DNA of 30,363 nt. Source: CAYFJO01 sp964343305 (GTDB taxonomy: Bacteria; Planctomycetota; Planctomycetia; Pirellulales; Pirellulaceae). This document shows positions 17,901-24,724 of this stretch, piece by piece. Every line of letters begins with the position of its first letter. Position 1 is the stretch's first letter. Location: positions 1-30,363 of the forward strand of contig CAYFJO010000091.1 of assembly GCA_964343305.1 (NCBI GenBank), given 5' to 3'. The notes below the pieces were generated by a model. It ran no database searches, was not told the DNA's origin, and saw nothing but the letters and a program-made list of their open reading frames with translations. A program made the position numbers and the translations under genes.

Positions 17901-18008
17901 GACGAGATTCGCAGTTCAGGGAAGTCATTGATGCCCGAAGGACTCGAAAAGAAGATCACGCCCCAGGAGATGGCGGATTTGATTGCCCACTTGTTGTCGT
18001 TGAGATAA
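14952..18008 (+). CDS. Membrane-bound-dehydrogenase/HEAT/cytochrome c protein (TIGR02604 + TIGR02603 type)
   Basis: 1018 residues with a signal peptide (MTKRLIFISAMLVAASMALAPAIG). Starts at 14952 (AGAGGA upstream) and 14973 (GAGGG upstream) are both possible. A six-bladed-type propeller dehydrogenase domain runs from about 60 to 470 (AELIAAEPLVTDPIAMQYDE, TDGDGKFDKSTVFADKL, WGLDHRIYAAGSS, VLDMYRETIEHPWSMPDD). HEAT-like repeats follow (about 490-860), then the heme-binding domain with CANCH near 898 and the usual end (SLMPEGLEKKITPQEMADLI). It parallels the last 60 per cent of the preceding giant protein block by block, so the two are tandem paralogues, 135 bp apart and probably co-transcribed. 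It is thought to act outside the cytoplasm in oxidising an organic substrate; the substrate is unknown. Confidence 0.88.
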   Translation: MNSDEGFMTKRLIFISAMLVAASMALAPAIGKEPASSRDEKVRDSSDPLPRVPPTDPGTAVNTIQLQDGFRAELIAAEPLVTDPIAMQYDENGLAYVVEMNDYPYSDKSRDQAWKEQTSEPIGRVRILEATDGDGKFDKSTVFADKLSWPSGVAVWKGGVYVAATPDVWYLKDTDGDRRADIRRKIFTGFRKYNVQAVMNNFQWGLDHRIYAAGSSNGGAVESMANETHTSEPVRIRRNDFRFDPRTERFEAISGGARFGHTQDDWGNRFLCDIRNPVQHVVLPARYLRRNPFLPVRSALNDVADSGDAIAVFQVSPPEAWRAINAGRLAADVATKSPYDSTVAKGFVTSSSGVTIYRGAAYPKKFYGNAFIGEVAGNLVMRYRLAPSRVSFEATRTHDKVEFLASTDNWFRPVNFVNAPDGTLHVLDMYRETIEHPWSMPDDLKARVDLTSGRDRGRIYRLVPPKYRAGFQQPSPPRLGSASTAELVAELENPNSWWRETAHRLIFERQDPGAVTPLRTLLRDSQSAVARLHALWSLQGLAALTDDDLKAALADPDAHVREHAVRLAEPRLKDEPSLRQMVIAAARDDSARVRFQTALTLGEIDGDQATAALAAIARRDAADPWTRMAVLSSLSRSPFPFLIDVLADRQFAASEPGLQMIGQLAFIVGASSDADAIDRVLLAAATSPGRREVVTNIGAGLKRTRRDLSQVAADKTRLGGRVVSKMLDEARQTALAAGGEMQNRLQAIELLGYSRFEAVREMLTRLLDTRQPHAIQSAAIHAMTGFSGREVADILLSKHSNLTPDVQADLVGRLLTRSEWIPIVLDAVQARIVPARRISPVRRLIYMESTNVAIRERSVKLFSADLPGPRSAAIAEYQAALSLPSDTVRGEKIFRRECANCHRLGKRGHEVGSNLATVQNRTPAQLLVNILDPNREVSPNFLEYVVVTDDGRINTGIIASETATSITLRQTEGKQQTILRSDIDEIRSSGKSLMPEGLEKKITPQEMADLIAHLLSLR

Positions 18009-18059
18009 GGACGGCCGGCTAGCGAATCCTAAAATCAACTTTTGACAAAGCACTAGACG

Positions 18060-18089
18060 AAAAAAAACCGATTGCTGGGCAACAATCGG
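18060..18089 (-). terminator. Rho-independent terminator (minus strand)
   Basis: On the minus strand a 7-bp stem CCGATTG/CAATCGG is followed by a run of eight T (18067-18060). It ends transcripts coming from the PEP-CTERM gene and lies 20 bp after the stop of the small ORF at 18110. The plus-strand gene at 14952 converges on it. Confidence 0.75.
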
Positions 18090-18109
18090 GTTCAAATGAA
18101 TGACGGCGA

Positions 18110-18337
18110 TTAGATTGATTGCCTTGAAGAGCGAGAGCTTGGGGATTGAGCGGCATGCTTCAATACCCGCGCGACGCGGCCATCGGTGGGTGTTGGGTTA
18201 CGAGACGCGGCTGCCAAGAGGTCTGTTTGCGACTGCACGTTTTCTGTTGGTTTACCATCTCCACGCGGCTTTTGCGATTCGGCCAGCATTCTCATTCTCG
18301 CCAAGGCGTCCGGTGGCAACGGAAATGCAGATTTCAT
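18110..18337 (-). CDS. Possible small protein between the PEP-CTERM gene and its terminator
   Basis: This 75-residue frame begins MKSAFPLPPDALARMRMLAE and is charged and Ser/Arg-rich at its C-terminus. It starts 21 bp after the PEP-CTERM stop and ends 20 bp before a good terminator, so it would be inside the same transcript. The Shine-Dalgarno is weak, and there is no signal peptide or family that I recognise. It may be only the 3' untranslated region. Apart from this and the terminator I see nothing in 18009-18358. Confidence 0.35.
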   Translation of the reverse strand: MKSAFPLPPDALARMRMLAESQKPRGDGKPTENVQSQTDLLAAASRNPTPTDGRVARVLKHAAQSPSSRSSRQSI

Positions 18338-18358
18338 TTGAAGCTGCTGAGCTAATCT

Positions 18359-19138
18359 CTAAGCATTTGCCTGCCGTTTTTTGCGGCGTCGAAATCCAGC
18401 GACCAGGCCAAGACCCGCAAGGGCCGACCAAACGGCCAAGCTGGCCGGTTCGGGGATGACTCCGCCGTTACCGGGAATGGTTCCTAAGTCAGTACCATAA
18501 TTGAAACTAACGTTGGAAATGTCGCTCAGGCTGAATCCGGCGGGAAGACCAGACAGCGTAAACGTGACCGAGTTTTGGATCAGCGAAACCTTGTTCTTTC
18601 TCGTGCCGCCCGTGACCGCTTTGTTTCCCGTCGTAATGTCGTCGCTAGCGGATGTAATACCATACTGAATGCCATCTGGCGACCAGGGACCTTGCAGGTT
18701 GTTGGCTTCGATCGGATCAATTAAGTGGTCTGTGCCAAAGATGTCACCCAAGCCGGACGAACTGATGCCGTACGAGGCGTCGCCGGAAAGATCGCTTCGG
18801 TAGGCCCATTCGCTGGCGACGTCGCCGCCGGGGTTGGTGGCGTCGTGACCAGCCGGGACATTAACGACCGTACTTCCGGCCGTAAGGATCGCGGAATCGG
18901 CGGAAAGCGTGGGATCGCCAGCGACTTCGAAAAAGACCGCGGTCAGAACGTGAGCTTGTTCCAAAACGTCCGCCGTCGATGTGTTCGTAAGCGTCACTTG
19001 CAGATCGCCGCCAACAATTTCGAATGTGGCCTCGGCAGCAAGGGTGCCGTTCGACCCCTCGAACGTAACGGCTGCTTGTGCAGGCACCGCCGCAATCGTG
19101 ACAGCCAAAACTAATATAGAAATGCTCCAACGTTTCAT
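18359..19138 (-). CDS. PEP-CTERM exosortase-dependent surface protein
   Basis: About 259 residues: an N-terminal signal peptide (MKRWSISILVLAVTIAAVPAQA), a beta-rich secreted body with many Gly, Ser, Asp and Thr, and the C-terminal sorting signal VIPEPASLAVWSALAGLGLV followed by the basic tail RRRKKRQ. Proteins of this kind are exported, cleaved at the PEP motif by an exosortase and kept at the surface or in extracellular polymer. The motif SNVSFNYGTDLG near the end recalls the XDD-type subgroup, but I am not sure. The ATG at 19138 is preferred to that at 19144 because AGGAG lies 9 bp before it. No exosortase gene is in the window. Confidence 0.9.
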   Translation of the reverse strand: MKRWSISILVLAVTIAAVPAQAAVTFEGSNGTLAAEATFEIVGGDLQVTLTNTSTADVLEQAHVLTAVFFEVAGDPTLSADSAILTAGSTVVNVPAGHDATNPGGDVASEWAYRSDLSGDASYGISSSGLGDIFGTDHLIDPIEANNLQGPWSPDGIQYGITSASDDITTGNKAVTGGTRKNKVSLIQNSVTFTLSGLPAGFSLSDISNVSFNYGTDLGTIPGNGGVIPEPASLAVWSALAGLGLVAGFRRRKKRQANA

Positions 19139-19308
19139 ATTCATCCTCTCCTCATCAATTGCGTTAATGCCGACAACTCGGCGCGCGGATAATTTGCCTT
19201 TTACTCTGTATCCATAACCACCACTGCCGTCCTGTTCCTGACACGAAATCTGTCGAAAATCGAGAGAATTCGAGATTTCTTATCTCCTGTGAAATTAGTC
19301 ACTTAAGC

Positions 19309-19542
19309 CCCTACCTGCACATCTTTCGCCGCCACGCAGGACCGCTCAACAGCTTTAACGCCTACGTCCAACCACAGCTCCAAAACCAGGCGTTGCTCCG
19401 CCAGCAAAGCCAAAGAATTCGCGGATTGGAGTTTCAACTCCAACTCACCGCCCCAACCCAAATCGGCCCCACAACCGAAGCCGCAACGTACGGCAACTAC
19501 TTGCACTATTACAAGTTCCCGCAGTACCCGCGTCGCCGGTAA
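19309..19542 (+). pseudogene. C-terminal remnant of a planctomycete coiled-coil-type protein
   Basis: The plus-strand frame reads PYLHIFRRHAGPLNSFNAYV, then a Gln/Leu-rich helix (QPQLQNQALLRQQSQRIRGL) and a short end TYGNYLHYYKFPQYPRRR before TAA. Planctomycete proteins with a comparable end (SPYLN...GPLNSYN...VRPQ) are larger and have an N-terminal signal peptide. The frame here runs back only to a TGA at 19237 and has no ATG or GTG, so it looks like the 3' remnant of a lost gene. The recognition is from memory of the pattern, not from a search. Confidence 0.5.
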
Positions 19543-19585
19543 TTCAATTCAATAGCGGTTTGGGAAGTGCCCTAATTCTGAGTTG

Positions 19586-19621
19586 TAGACTTCCGAAGTT
19601 TCGGAAAGCTTCGGAAGTCTA
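19586..19621. repeat. 13-bp-stem palindrome
   Basis: TAGACTTCCGAAG (19586-19598) pairs perfectly with CTTCGGAAGTCTA (19609-19621) around a 10-nt loop that contains TTTCGGAAA. There is no T-run, so it is not an obvious terminator; it may be another short dispersed repeat. It lies between the remnant and the small ORF at 19723. Confidence 0.65.
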
Positions 19622-19722
19622 GTTCGGGCCAACACACTGATAGGACACGACCACGGTTTGACATGACCAACTCACCGAGTGATAATTTGGAGGAATTCAG
19701 ACTTTTCAGATGAGCCACCGTC

Positions 19723-19890
19723 ATGTCACACAAACTCGCAAAACTCCTGCTCGAAAAGGCCGACACATTCGTGGAACGCCGAGATGCGATTAAGACGGCC
19801 ATCGACATGGGGATGCCGATCCGCGAAATCGAAGCCTATCTCGATTGGCTTGAGTTGATCCAAAAGCAAGCAAGACACGACACGATCTAA
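19723..19890 (+). CDS. Small conserved-looking planctomycete protein (55 aa)
   Basis: MSHKLAKLLLEKADTFVERR followed by DAIKTAIDMGMPIREIEAYL and DWLELIQKQ. This pattern (aIxxAIELGMPLxEIExYLDWL) recurs, as I recall, in many short planctomycete ORFs of unknown function. It is soluble and helical, perhaps a small helix-turn-helix-like bundle; I assign no function. The Shine-Dalgarno is weak near the ATG; GGAGG lies about 30 bp upstream. It stands alone, converging with the ceramidase-like gene 22 bp away. Confidence 0.65.
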   Translation: MSHKLAKLLLEKADTFVERRDAIKTAIDMGMPIREIEAYLDWLELIQKQARHDTI

Positions 19891-19912
19891 CCCACAAATT
19901 CATTTTCGTGAA

Positions 19913-21157
19913 TCATAGTTTTGACTGCAATTGCTTTGCCAGTTCGTGGACCTTGCCGACGATGCGTTCTTCAAGCGTCGGATTCCATGGGCGACTGCGT
20001 GCTTCGTAGCCACCTTCCAACAACACGCGTCGGCTGGGGATGTAGCCGGAATAGACGTTCGAGTAGCCCGCAACCCAGATCGCCGGACCGTCTGGATTCG
20101 TCAATTCGCGTTTCAGTCGCAAAGCATAATCAACGACGACTTCAGTACCCAGCGCGACGAGCATCAGATCGTTGCCGAACCGAATAACTTGCACCGGGTA
20201 TGCGAAGTCGGGACGGTCCGGTATGGCAAACTCTAAATCTACTGTATCCAACATACTTCTTAGCGGGCCGTGAAGTGGACGCTGATGCCGCCGCGCGCGT
20301 TGATTAACTTCCAATGCCGCTTCGACCGCGGTCGCCAGAGAACGACCATGCATCTGCGCGTATTTTAGCTCGCTGCGCGGATACGGATTCTGGTCGCCGC
20401 CACAGCCCATCATGAACAGTGCCGTGACACCGGGATGATCCTTCTCGAAGTATTCCTGTGCGTACCCAGCGTAGTCGCCCAGCCACCAGCGAAAGCCCAT
20501 CGTCGTGTTGTGGCAAGCATAGCCAAACACGACCGCACGCAGCGAGTCGTCGCCAGGGTTACGGACACTCAACACAGGAACCGTGTGATCGACTGGCCCG
20601 TTCGGATTCGGATGATTGCGAAATCCTTCATCCGACGGAGTACGGCGATTCATCGCCACGCCGCAACGAGCAACGCTGTATGAGAGATTCGCCGGCTTAA
20701 GTTGCTTCAGTGACTGCCCGACCGTTTCGACGAGCGTTGCCGTGAGGGAATCGAAATAGTCCTTGGCATCCTCGCGTCCGTAGGCGGGGCCGCAGTGCGT
20801 GTGCGACGCGTTCATCAATAGTGCGTGCGGCGGCAGCTTGTATTTCTCTTGTACTTGGGTGGCAACTTCGGTGCGGAGTTGCTCGATGACTCCAATCAGG
20901 TCGAGTGTCACAAATACGACTCGGTTGCCTTCACGATCCTCGATGGCGATCGCTTTGCCGAATAGATCTTGCTCGGTTCCTTCCGCGGGTTCCTTGCGTC
21001 CCGCATAACCGGCCATGTGCAACCGTCGCTCGGGCGTGATCTTTGCGGAAGCAACGCCGACGTTCCACTGTGGAGCCTCTGGCGTCTCGTCGCCTGTGGC
21101 GATCGTCAGAGGCGAAATGAGAAGCAGAAAAACCAAAGCTGTTGTCGATTTGAGCAT
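19913..21157 (-). CDS. Neutral/alkaline ceramidase-like secreted hydrolase
   Basis: 414 residues with a signal peptide (MLKSTTALVFLLLISPLTIA). The pattern is the neutral ceramidase N-terminal domain (PF04734 type): WNVGVASAKITPERRLHMAGYAGR, VVFVTLDLIG, the zinc-site motif LMNASHTHCGP near residue 113, and GYACHNTTMGF, MGCGGDQNPYPR. Full ceramidases carry a further C-terminal domain and have about 650-700 residues, so this is the short, single-domain form common in planctomycetes. True substrates of the short form are unclear; amide hydrolysis of a lipid or sugar is only inferred. It is the last of three minus-strand genes with gaps below 100 bp, so a shared transcript with the CocE-type hydrolase is likely. 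Confidence 0.85.
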   Translation of the reverse strand: MLKSTTALVFLLLISPLTIATGDETPEAPQWNVGVASAKITPERRLHMAGYAGRKEPAEGTEQDLFGKAIAIEDREGNRVVFVTLDLIGVIEQLRTEVATQVQEKYKLPPHALLMNASHTHCGPAYGREDAKDYFDSLTATLVETVGQSLKQLKPANLSYSVARCGVAMNRRTPSDEGFRNHPNPNGPVDHTVPVLSVRNPGDDSLRAVVFGYACHNTTMGFRWWLGDYAGYAQEYFEKDHPGVTALFMMGCGGDQNPYPRSELKYAQMHGRSLATAVEAALEVNQRARRHQRPLHGPLRSMLDTVDLEFAIPDRPDFAYPVQVIRFGNDLMLVALGTEVVVDYALRLKRELTNPDGPAIWVAGYSNVYSGYIPSRRVLLEGGYEARSRPWNPTLEERIVGKVHELAKQLQSKL

Positions 21158-21245
21158 GTTTAGATTCCTAAATTGCCGACACTATTCGATCATTGATTCG
21201 GAATATATTAACAGAAGCACAAATGCAATGCGTTAAGCCGAACGG

Positions 21246-22925
21246 TTAGCCGCTCGGAATCACCGGCAAGGCGATGTGGGAAGCGTGCTCGTGGCTGTGA
21301 TAAACCTTCTGTTGTGCGGGGCGCATGTCTGTGTCTTGGCCGAAAGCGTGTCCCGTGTTGGGATTGCGGTCGAATCGCGGGAAGTTCGATGATGAAATCT
21401 CAAGCCGAATGGAATGTCCCTTGAGAAAAACATTTCCCGTCGCCCCGATGTCGAATTCGTATTTATAGACGACACCAGGTTCGATTAGTTTCGGATCGGT
21501 GTAACTCTCGCGGTAGCGGGCTCGGATGACGCCGTCGCAGAGATTCATGGCATAGCCGGTGGGCGCGACGTCAACCAGTTTGGCCGTCCAATCGGTATCT
21601 GGAGCATCACTCGCTGCGTAGATCACGGCGCGGATCGGGCCGGTCACTTCCAGATCTTCGATCAACGGCTCGCTGGAATAACAGAGCACATCGCCGCGCA
21701 TCTCGACGGGGCGTTGATCGTAAGGTCCCCAGGCGACGATCTCCGGCGAACAGCAGGTGTTTCCGCCTGTCGTTTGTACGGGAAAGCGTGGATCGTAGAC
21801 GTATTGGTCGGGTGGTTCGTCTTGAGGAGGATCCTTCGCGAGTCGGCCGTCGCCACGCAGTGTGTTCGCCCCGCCGCTGGAGTGCAGATACCAACGTTGC
21901 CAATCCGTGCGCGCCAGTGGCCATTCCTGCTCGTCGCGCCACTCGTTCGCGCCCATGATAAACAATCGCAAAGGTGGCTCGCGGGCAATACCGTTGTCGA
22001 TCCCTTGGAGCCAGTAGTCAAACCAGCGCAGTTCCAGCGACTCCAGGTCTACCAGTGAGCCAGCTCCAAAATCAACATCGCCGGTACGTGTGCATGCACT
22101 GAGCCGGTGCGGCCACGGACCGACGATCAACCTGCTTTGACGCGCCTCGGATGTTCGGCCGCGTAATCGTAAGCCATTGAAGTTGTCGAACGACTCTTTG
22201 GCATACAGGTCGAACCAGCCGCCCATGCTCAATGCCGGAACCGCGATTTCGCCCCACTGATGCTCCACGTTTATCTCCGCCCAGTACTCGTCGTCGGTTG
22301 CATGCTCGATCCAATCTTTCCAGAACGGCATGTTTCCGCCGCACAGCTCAATCATGTCGCGGATTGGCAGCGTATGAAAAGCCTCGGTCCAGTTGTGATA
22401 GGCGATGCTCTGCGCCGTGTGAGCGCTCGTTCGCATCCCCCACGTCATGGCGACGTTGAGCTGGAAAGCGCCGCCAGGATAGAACAACCCGCGAAAGTAG
22501 TCGTTGCACATCACACGCGGTGCGAGGCAGGTGAGATGCTGATTTCGTAGCGGCGCGCTCAGCCACTGGACGCAGCCCAGGTATGACCCGCCGGCCATGC
22601 CGATCTTGCCGTTGGACCAGGATTGCCCGCCGATCCACTGTTGCGTATCGAAGCCGTCAGGACCTTCCTGGTGAAACGGGTAGTAAGAACCGTCCGAATC
22701 CCAACGCCCGCGCACATCCTGGATCACACAGGCATAACCGTAGTTGGCCAGACGCCGGCCTTTTTCGATCAGGTCTTCGTTGTTGTTGCTGTACGGAGTT
22801 CGGATCAGCACCGTTGGAAACGGACCATCCGCTTTTGGCAAATATATGTCGGACGACAAGTGTACGTCGTCGCGCATGGGCGTCTTCACGTCCCAACGCA
22901 TCTCGACGCCATGATTTGATGGCAT
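21246..22925 (-). CDS. CocE/NonD family alpha/beta hydrolase (X-Pro dipeptidyl-peptidase S15 like)
   Basis: 559 residues, no signal peptide, so probably cytoplasmic. The ATG at 22925 has AAGAAGG 6 bp before it; a TTG two codons earlier is less likely. Domain order fits the family: N-terminal alpha/beta-hydrolase (MRDDVHLSSDIYLPKADGPF, nucleophile motif GGSYLG with Ser near residue 113, YACVIQDVRGRWDSDG), a helical cap (about 160-240), catalytic His in GPWPHRLS near 270, and a C-terminal jelly-roll domain (from about 380). Members hydrolyse esters or amides, including cocaine esterase and acylpeptide or beta-lactam acylases; the natural substrate here is unknown. It lies between a secreted propeller protein and a ceramidase-like protein on the same strand. 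Confidence 0.88.
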   Translation of the reverse strand: MPSNHGVEMRWDVKTPMRDDVHLSSDIYLPKADGPFPTVLIRTPYSNNNEDLIEKGRRLANYGYACVIQDVRGRWDSDGSYYPFHQEGPDGFDTQQWIGGQSWSNGKIGMAGGSYLGCVQWLSAPLRNQHLTCLAPRVMCNDYFRGLFYPGGAFQLNVAMTWGMRTSAHTAQSIAYHNWTEAFHTLPIRDMIELCGGNMPFWKDWIEHATDDEYWAEINVEHQWGEIAVPALSMGGWFDLYAKESFDNFNGLRLRGRTSEARQSRLIVGPWPHRLSACTRTGDVDFGAGSLVDLESLELRWFDYWLQGIDNGIAREPPLRLFIMGANEWRDEQEWPLARTDWQRWYLHSSGGANTLRGDGRLAKDPPQDEPPDQYVYDPRFPVQTTGGNTCCSPEIVAWGPYDQRPVEMRGDVLCYSSEPLIEDLEVTGPIRAVIYAASDAPDTDWTAKLVDVAPTGYAMNLCDGVIRARYRESYTDPKLIEPGVVYKYEFDIGATGNVFLKGHSIRLEISSSNFPRFDRNPNTGHAFGQDTDMRPAQQKVYHSHEHASHIALPVIPSG

Positions 22926-22952
22926 AAGCAACCTTCTTTGGTAATCTGTTTC

Positions 22953-23008
22953 GTAGCGGAATTCGTGAGAATCCCGTCGTTGCTCTGAAGCCTCACGACT
23001 TCACCTAC
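22953..23008. repeat. REP-like double hairpin between two genes (class A)
   Basis: GTAGC head; GGAATTC with GTGA loop and GAATCCC; 11-nt spacer; GAAGCC with TCAC loop and GACTTC; ACCTAC tail. It shares loops and much of the stem with the two copies inside the giant gene, but each of its two stems has a mismatch, so it looks older. It fills most of the 94-bp gap between two minus-strand genes. Confidence 0.75.
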
Positions 23009-23019
23009 AATTTGACATG

Positions 23020-24393
23020 TCAATCAAAGCGTAGCGAATACACGTCAGCATTCTTGAGCGCAAATCGCAGTTGAACGACGCCTTGGCTGAGTTTGGCGTT
23101 CTGCTCCCAATCTACCGTCGCATCAACGGCATCACCTCGAAGCGGCTTCGATTTGCCAACGATGTTTCCTGAGTCGTTGAGTGCTTCGATGGTCAAATTG
23201 CCGCCCTTCCGCACGATGTAATTCAGCAGCAACCGCTTACCTTTGTATTGCAGCGGTTTGGTAATCATCTGACCGCCGTCCTCACCGCCGCGCAAGGCGA
23301 CGAAGCCGTCCACGCGATAGACAAATCTCCGCACGCGGCCCGGTGTTGGTTCGTAGTAATTCTCCGTGGCGTAGACCGAGATTTCGTTCGGTTTGCCGGG
23401 CAGTTGAAACATGCCCCAAGCCATGTAGTTGCTGCGATTATGGTTGCGGTCTTTCGGCGCGGTGCGCGGAACAACGGCTTCAGCATATCGATGAAATGTC
23501 GTCCCATCGCGGCTGGTCATCAGAATCGGTTCGACCTGCTGGCTCTTCGCTTCGTATCGTGTCGGGAAACCGATGAACAGATGCGGCGCCCGAAAGTATT
23601 TCTGAATGGCGTTCGTGTAGAGATGCTCGGTCGGCGTACCTTCGGGATAGGTCAAGTCGGCTTCGTTTTCCCACTTGATGAAATCCTTCGAAGTCGCCGT
23701 GCGAATGCTGCGCACACCGTTGCCAAAGTAACGCCAATAGGCGCGGTACTCGCCGCGATCGGTGTCCCAAAACGCGAGATTCTGCGAGTCGAACGCGCCG
23801 TGCGTGATCACAGGCTTCTCCTGGATCAACTTCCAATGTTTGCAGTCGGGCGACTCAAGCGGCAGCAAGCCACCGCGTCCACCGCCAAACGCCTTGTAAC
23901 GCGACTCGGCCGGCGCGTCGGGGTTGTCGTCGCGGAACGCTGTGAAGTTGTGCGAGCCCGGCCCGAGCCAGACGATGTTGTTTTCCTTCGAACCATTCCA
24001 CTCGAACAAACCCAAATTCGGTTTCGTCCAGCGGATACCGTCCTTGCTTTCGGCATAGCAAGTCACTTCCTTGTGAGCCGCCTTCTTCTTTTCGTCGTGC
24101 TGCCAACCGCGATAGATCATGCGATACAGATCGCCGTCCTGAAGATATGTGTAATAACCGCTCGTATTGCCTTCCCAAGGTTCGTCCGCGACAAACACAA
24201 CTTCTTTCGGTTCGGGTTTGATCAAAGTTCGACGAACGTCGCCCGTGACTTCGCCAATCAAGTGATCATCGACGAACAGTTCCAACCGGCTACCAATGTC
24301 GATTGGCTCGACGCAAAAAACGGAAGTGGTTGTGCAAATGGCCGTTAGTAAAGTAGCGAAGGGAATTCTCCAAGATCTGCTGCAACTAGGCAT
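23020..24393 (-). CDS. Secreted GH32/GH43-like five-bladed propeller protein
   Basis: 457 residues from the ATG at 24393, which has GAGGAG at a good distance and opens a signal peptide (MPSCSRSWRIPFATLLTAIC). The frame is open for 45 more codons upstream, but that stretch is mostly a palindromic repeat and is not coding. The body has the recurrent pattern of furanosidase/arabinanase-like propellers: RLELFVDDHLIG, YAESKDGIRWTKPNLGLFEW, ESPDCKHWKLIQEKPV, ATSKDFIKWENE, MTSRDGTTFHRYAEAVVP, and a C-terminal beta-sandwich. Related planctomycete proteins are called glycoside hydrolase or hypothetical; I cannot confirm the catalytic acids, so activity is uncertain. First gene of the three-gene minus-strand cluster. 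Confidence 0.75.
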   Translation of the reverse strand: MPSCSRSWRIPFATLLTAICTTTSVFCVEPIDIGSRLELFVDDHLIGEVTGDVRRTLIKPEPKEVVFVADEPWEGNTSGYYTYLQDGDLYRMIYRGWQHDEKKKAAHKEVTCYAESKDGIRWTKPNLGLFEWNGSKENNIVWLGPGSHNFTAFRDDNPDAPAESRYKAFGGGRGGLLPLESPDCKHWKLIQEKPVITHGAFDSQNLAFWDTDRGEYRAYWRYFGNGVRSIRTATSKDFIKWENEADLTYPEGTPTEHLYTNAIQKYFRAPHLFIGFPTRYEAKSQQVEPILMTSRDGTTFHRYAEAVVPRTAPKDRNHNRSNYMAWGMFQLPGKPNEISVYATENYYEPTPGRVRRFVYRVDGFVALRGGEDGGQMITKPLQYKGKRLLLNYIVRKGGNLTIEALNDSGNIVGKSKPLRGDAVDATVDWEQNAKLSQGVVQLRFALKNADVYSLRFD

Positions 24394-24481
24394 CTCGTTC
24401 TCCTCATTGTTAGGTCGGCTGTATCGCACAATTGTAACCGATCGACTCGTGTGTGTTGGGTCGAAGCCGCAGCCAGACAGT

Positions 24482-24534
24482 AACCCGACGCGCAAGCGAG
24501 GGAAGACCGAGATTTCTCGCTTGCGCATCAGGTT
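24482..24534. repeat. Interrupted palindrome with 19-bp arms
   Basis: AACCCGACGCGCAAGCGAG (24482-24500) and CTCGCTTGCGCATCAGGTT (24516-24534) are inverted copies with two mismatches around 15 nt. It sits between the divergent genes starting at 24393 and 24725 and matches a repeat type that I recall from other planctomycete genomes. I see no clear promoter in the rest of the 24394-24724 gap. Confidence 0.7.
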
Positions 24535-24724
24535 GCTGTGATTCGCGCCAAATTGACATCAAAACACCAATGACCGTGTCGAGCAACGATTGATGATGAA
24601 TGGGTCCTGTGCGCCGTTGAAACGACGATGTCAATGAACGACAATCGAAGGCAAAGCTGCCAATTACACGACACGAAGTACGCGCATCGAAAACTTGGAC
24701 CTGAGGGTAAAACAATTAATCGAA

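Noticed and set aside
23248..24348. 366-codon plus-strand ORF opposite the secreted propeller protein
   Set aside because: It is an antisense shadow. The minus-strand frame has a signal peptide, family motifs and a ribosome site; the plus-strand product has none.
24394..24528. 45-codon N-terminal extension of the propeller protein
   Set aside because: It is encoded largely by the palindromic repeat and lies before a good ribosome site and signal peptide at 24393.
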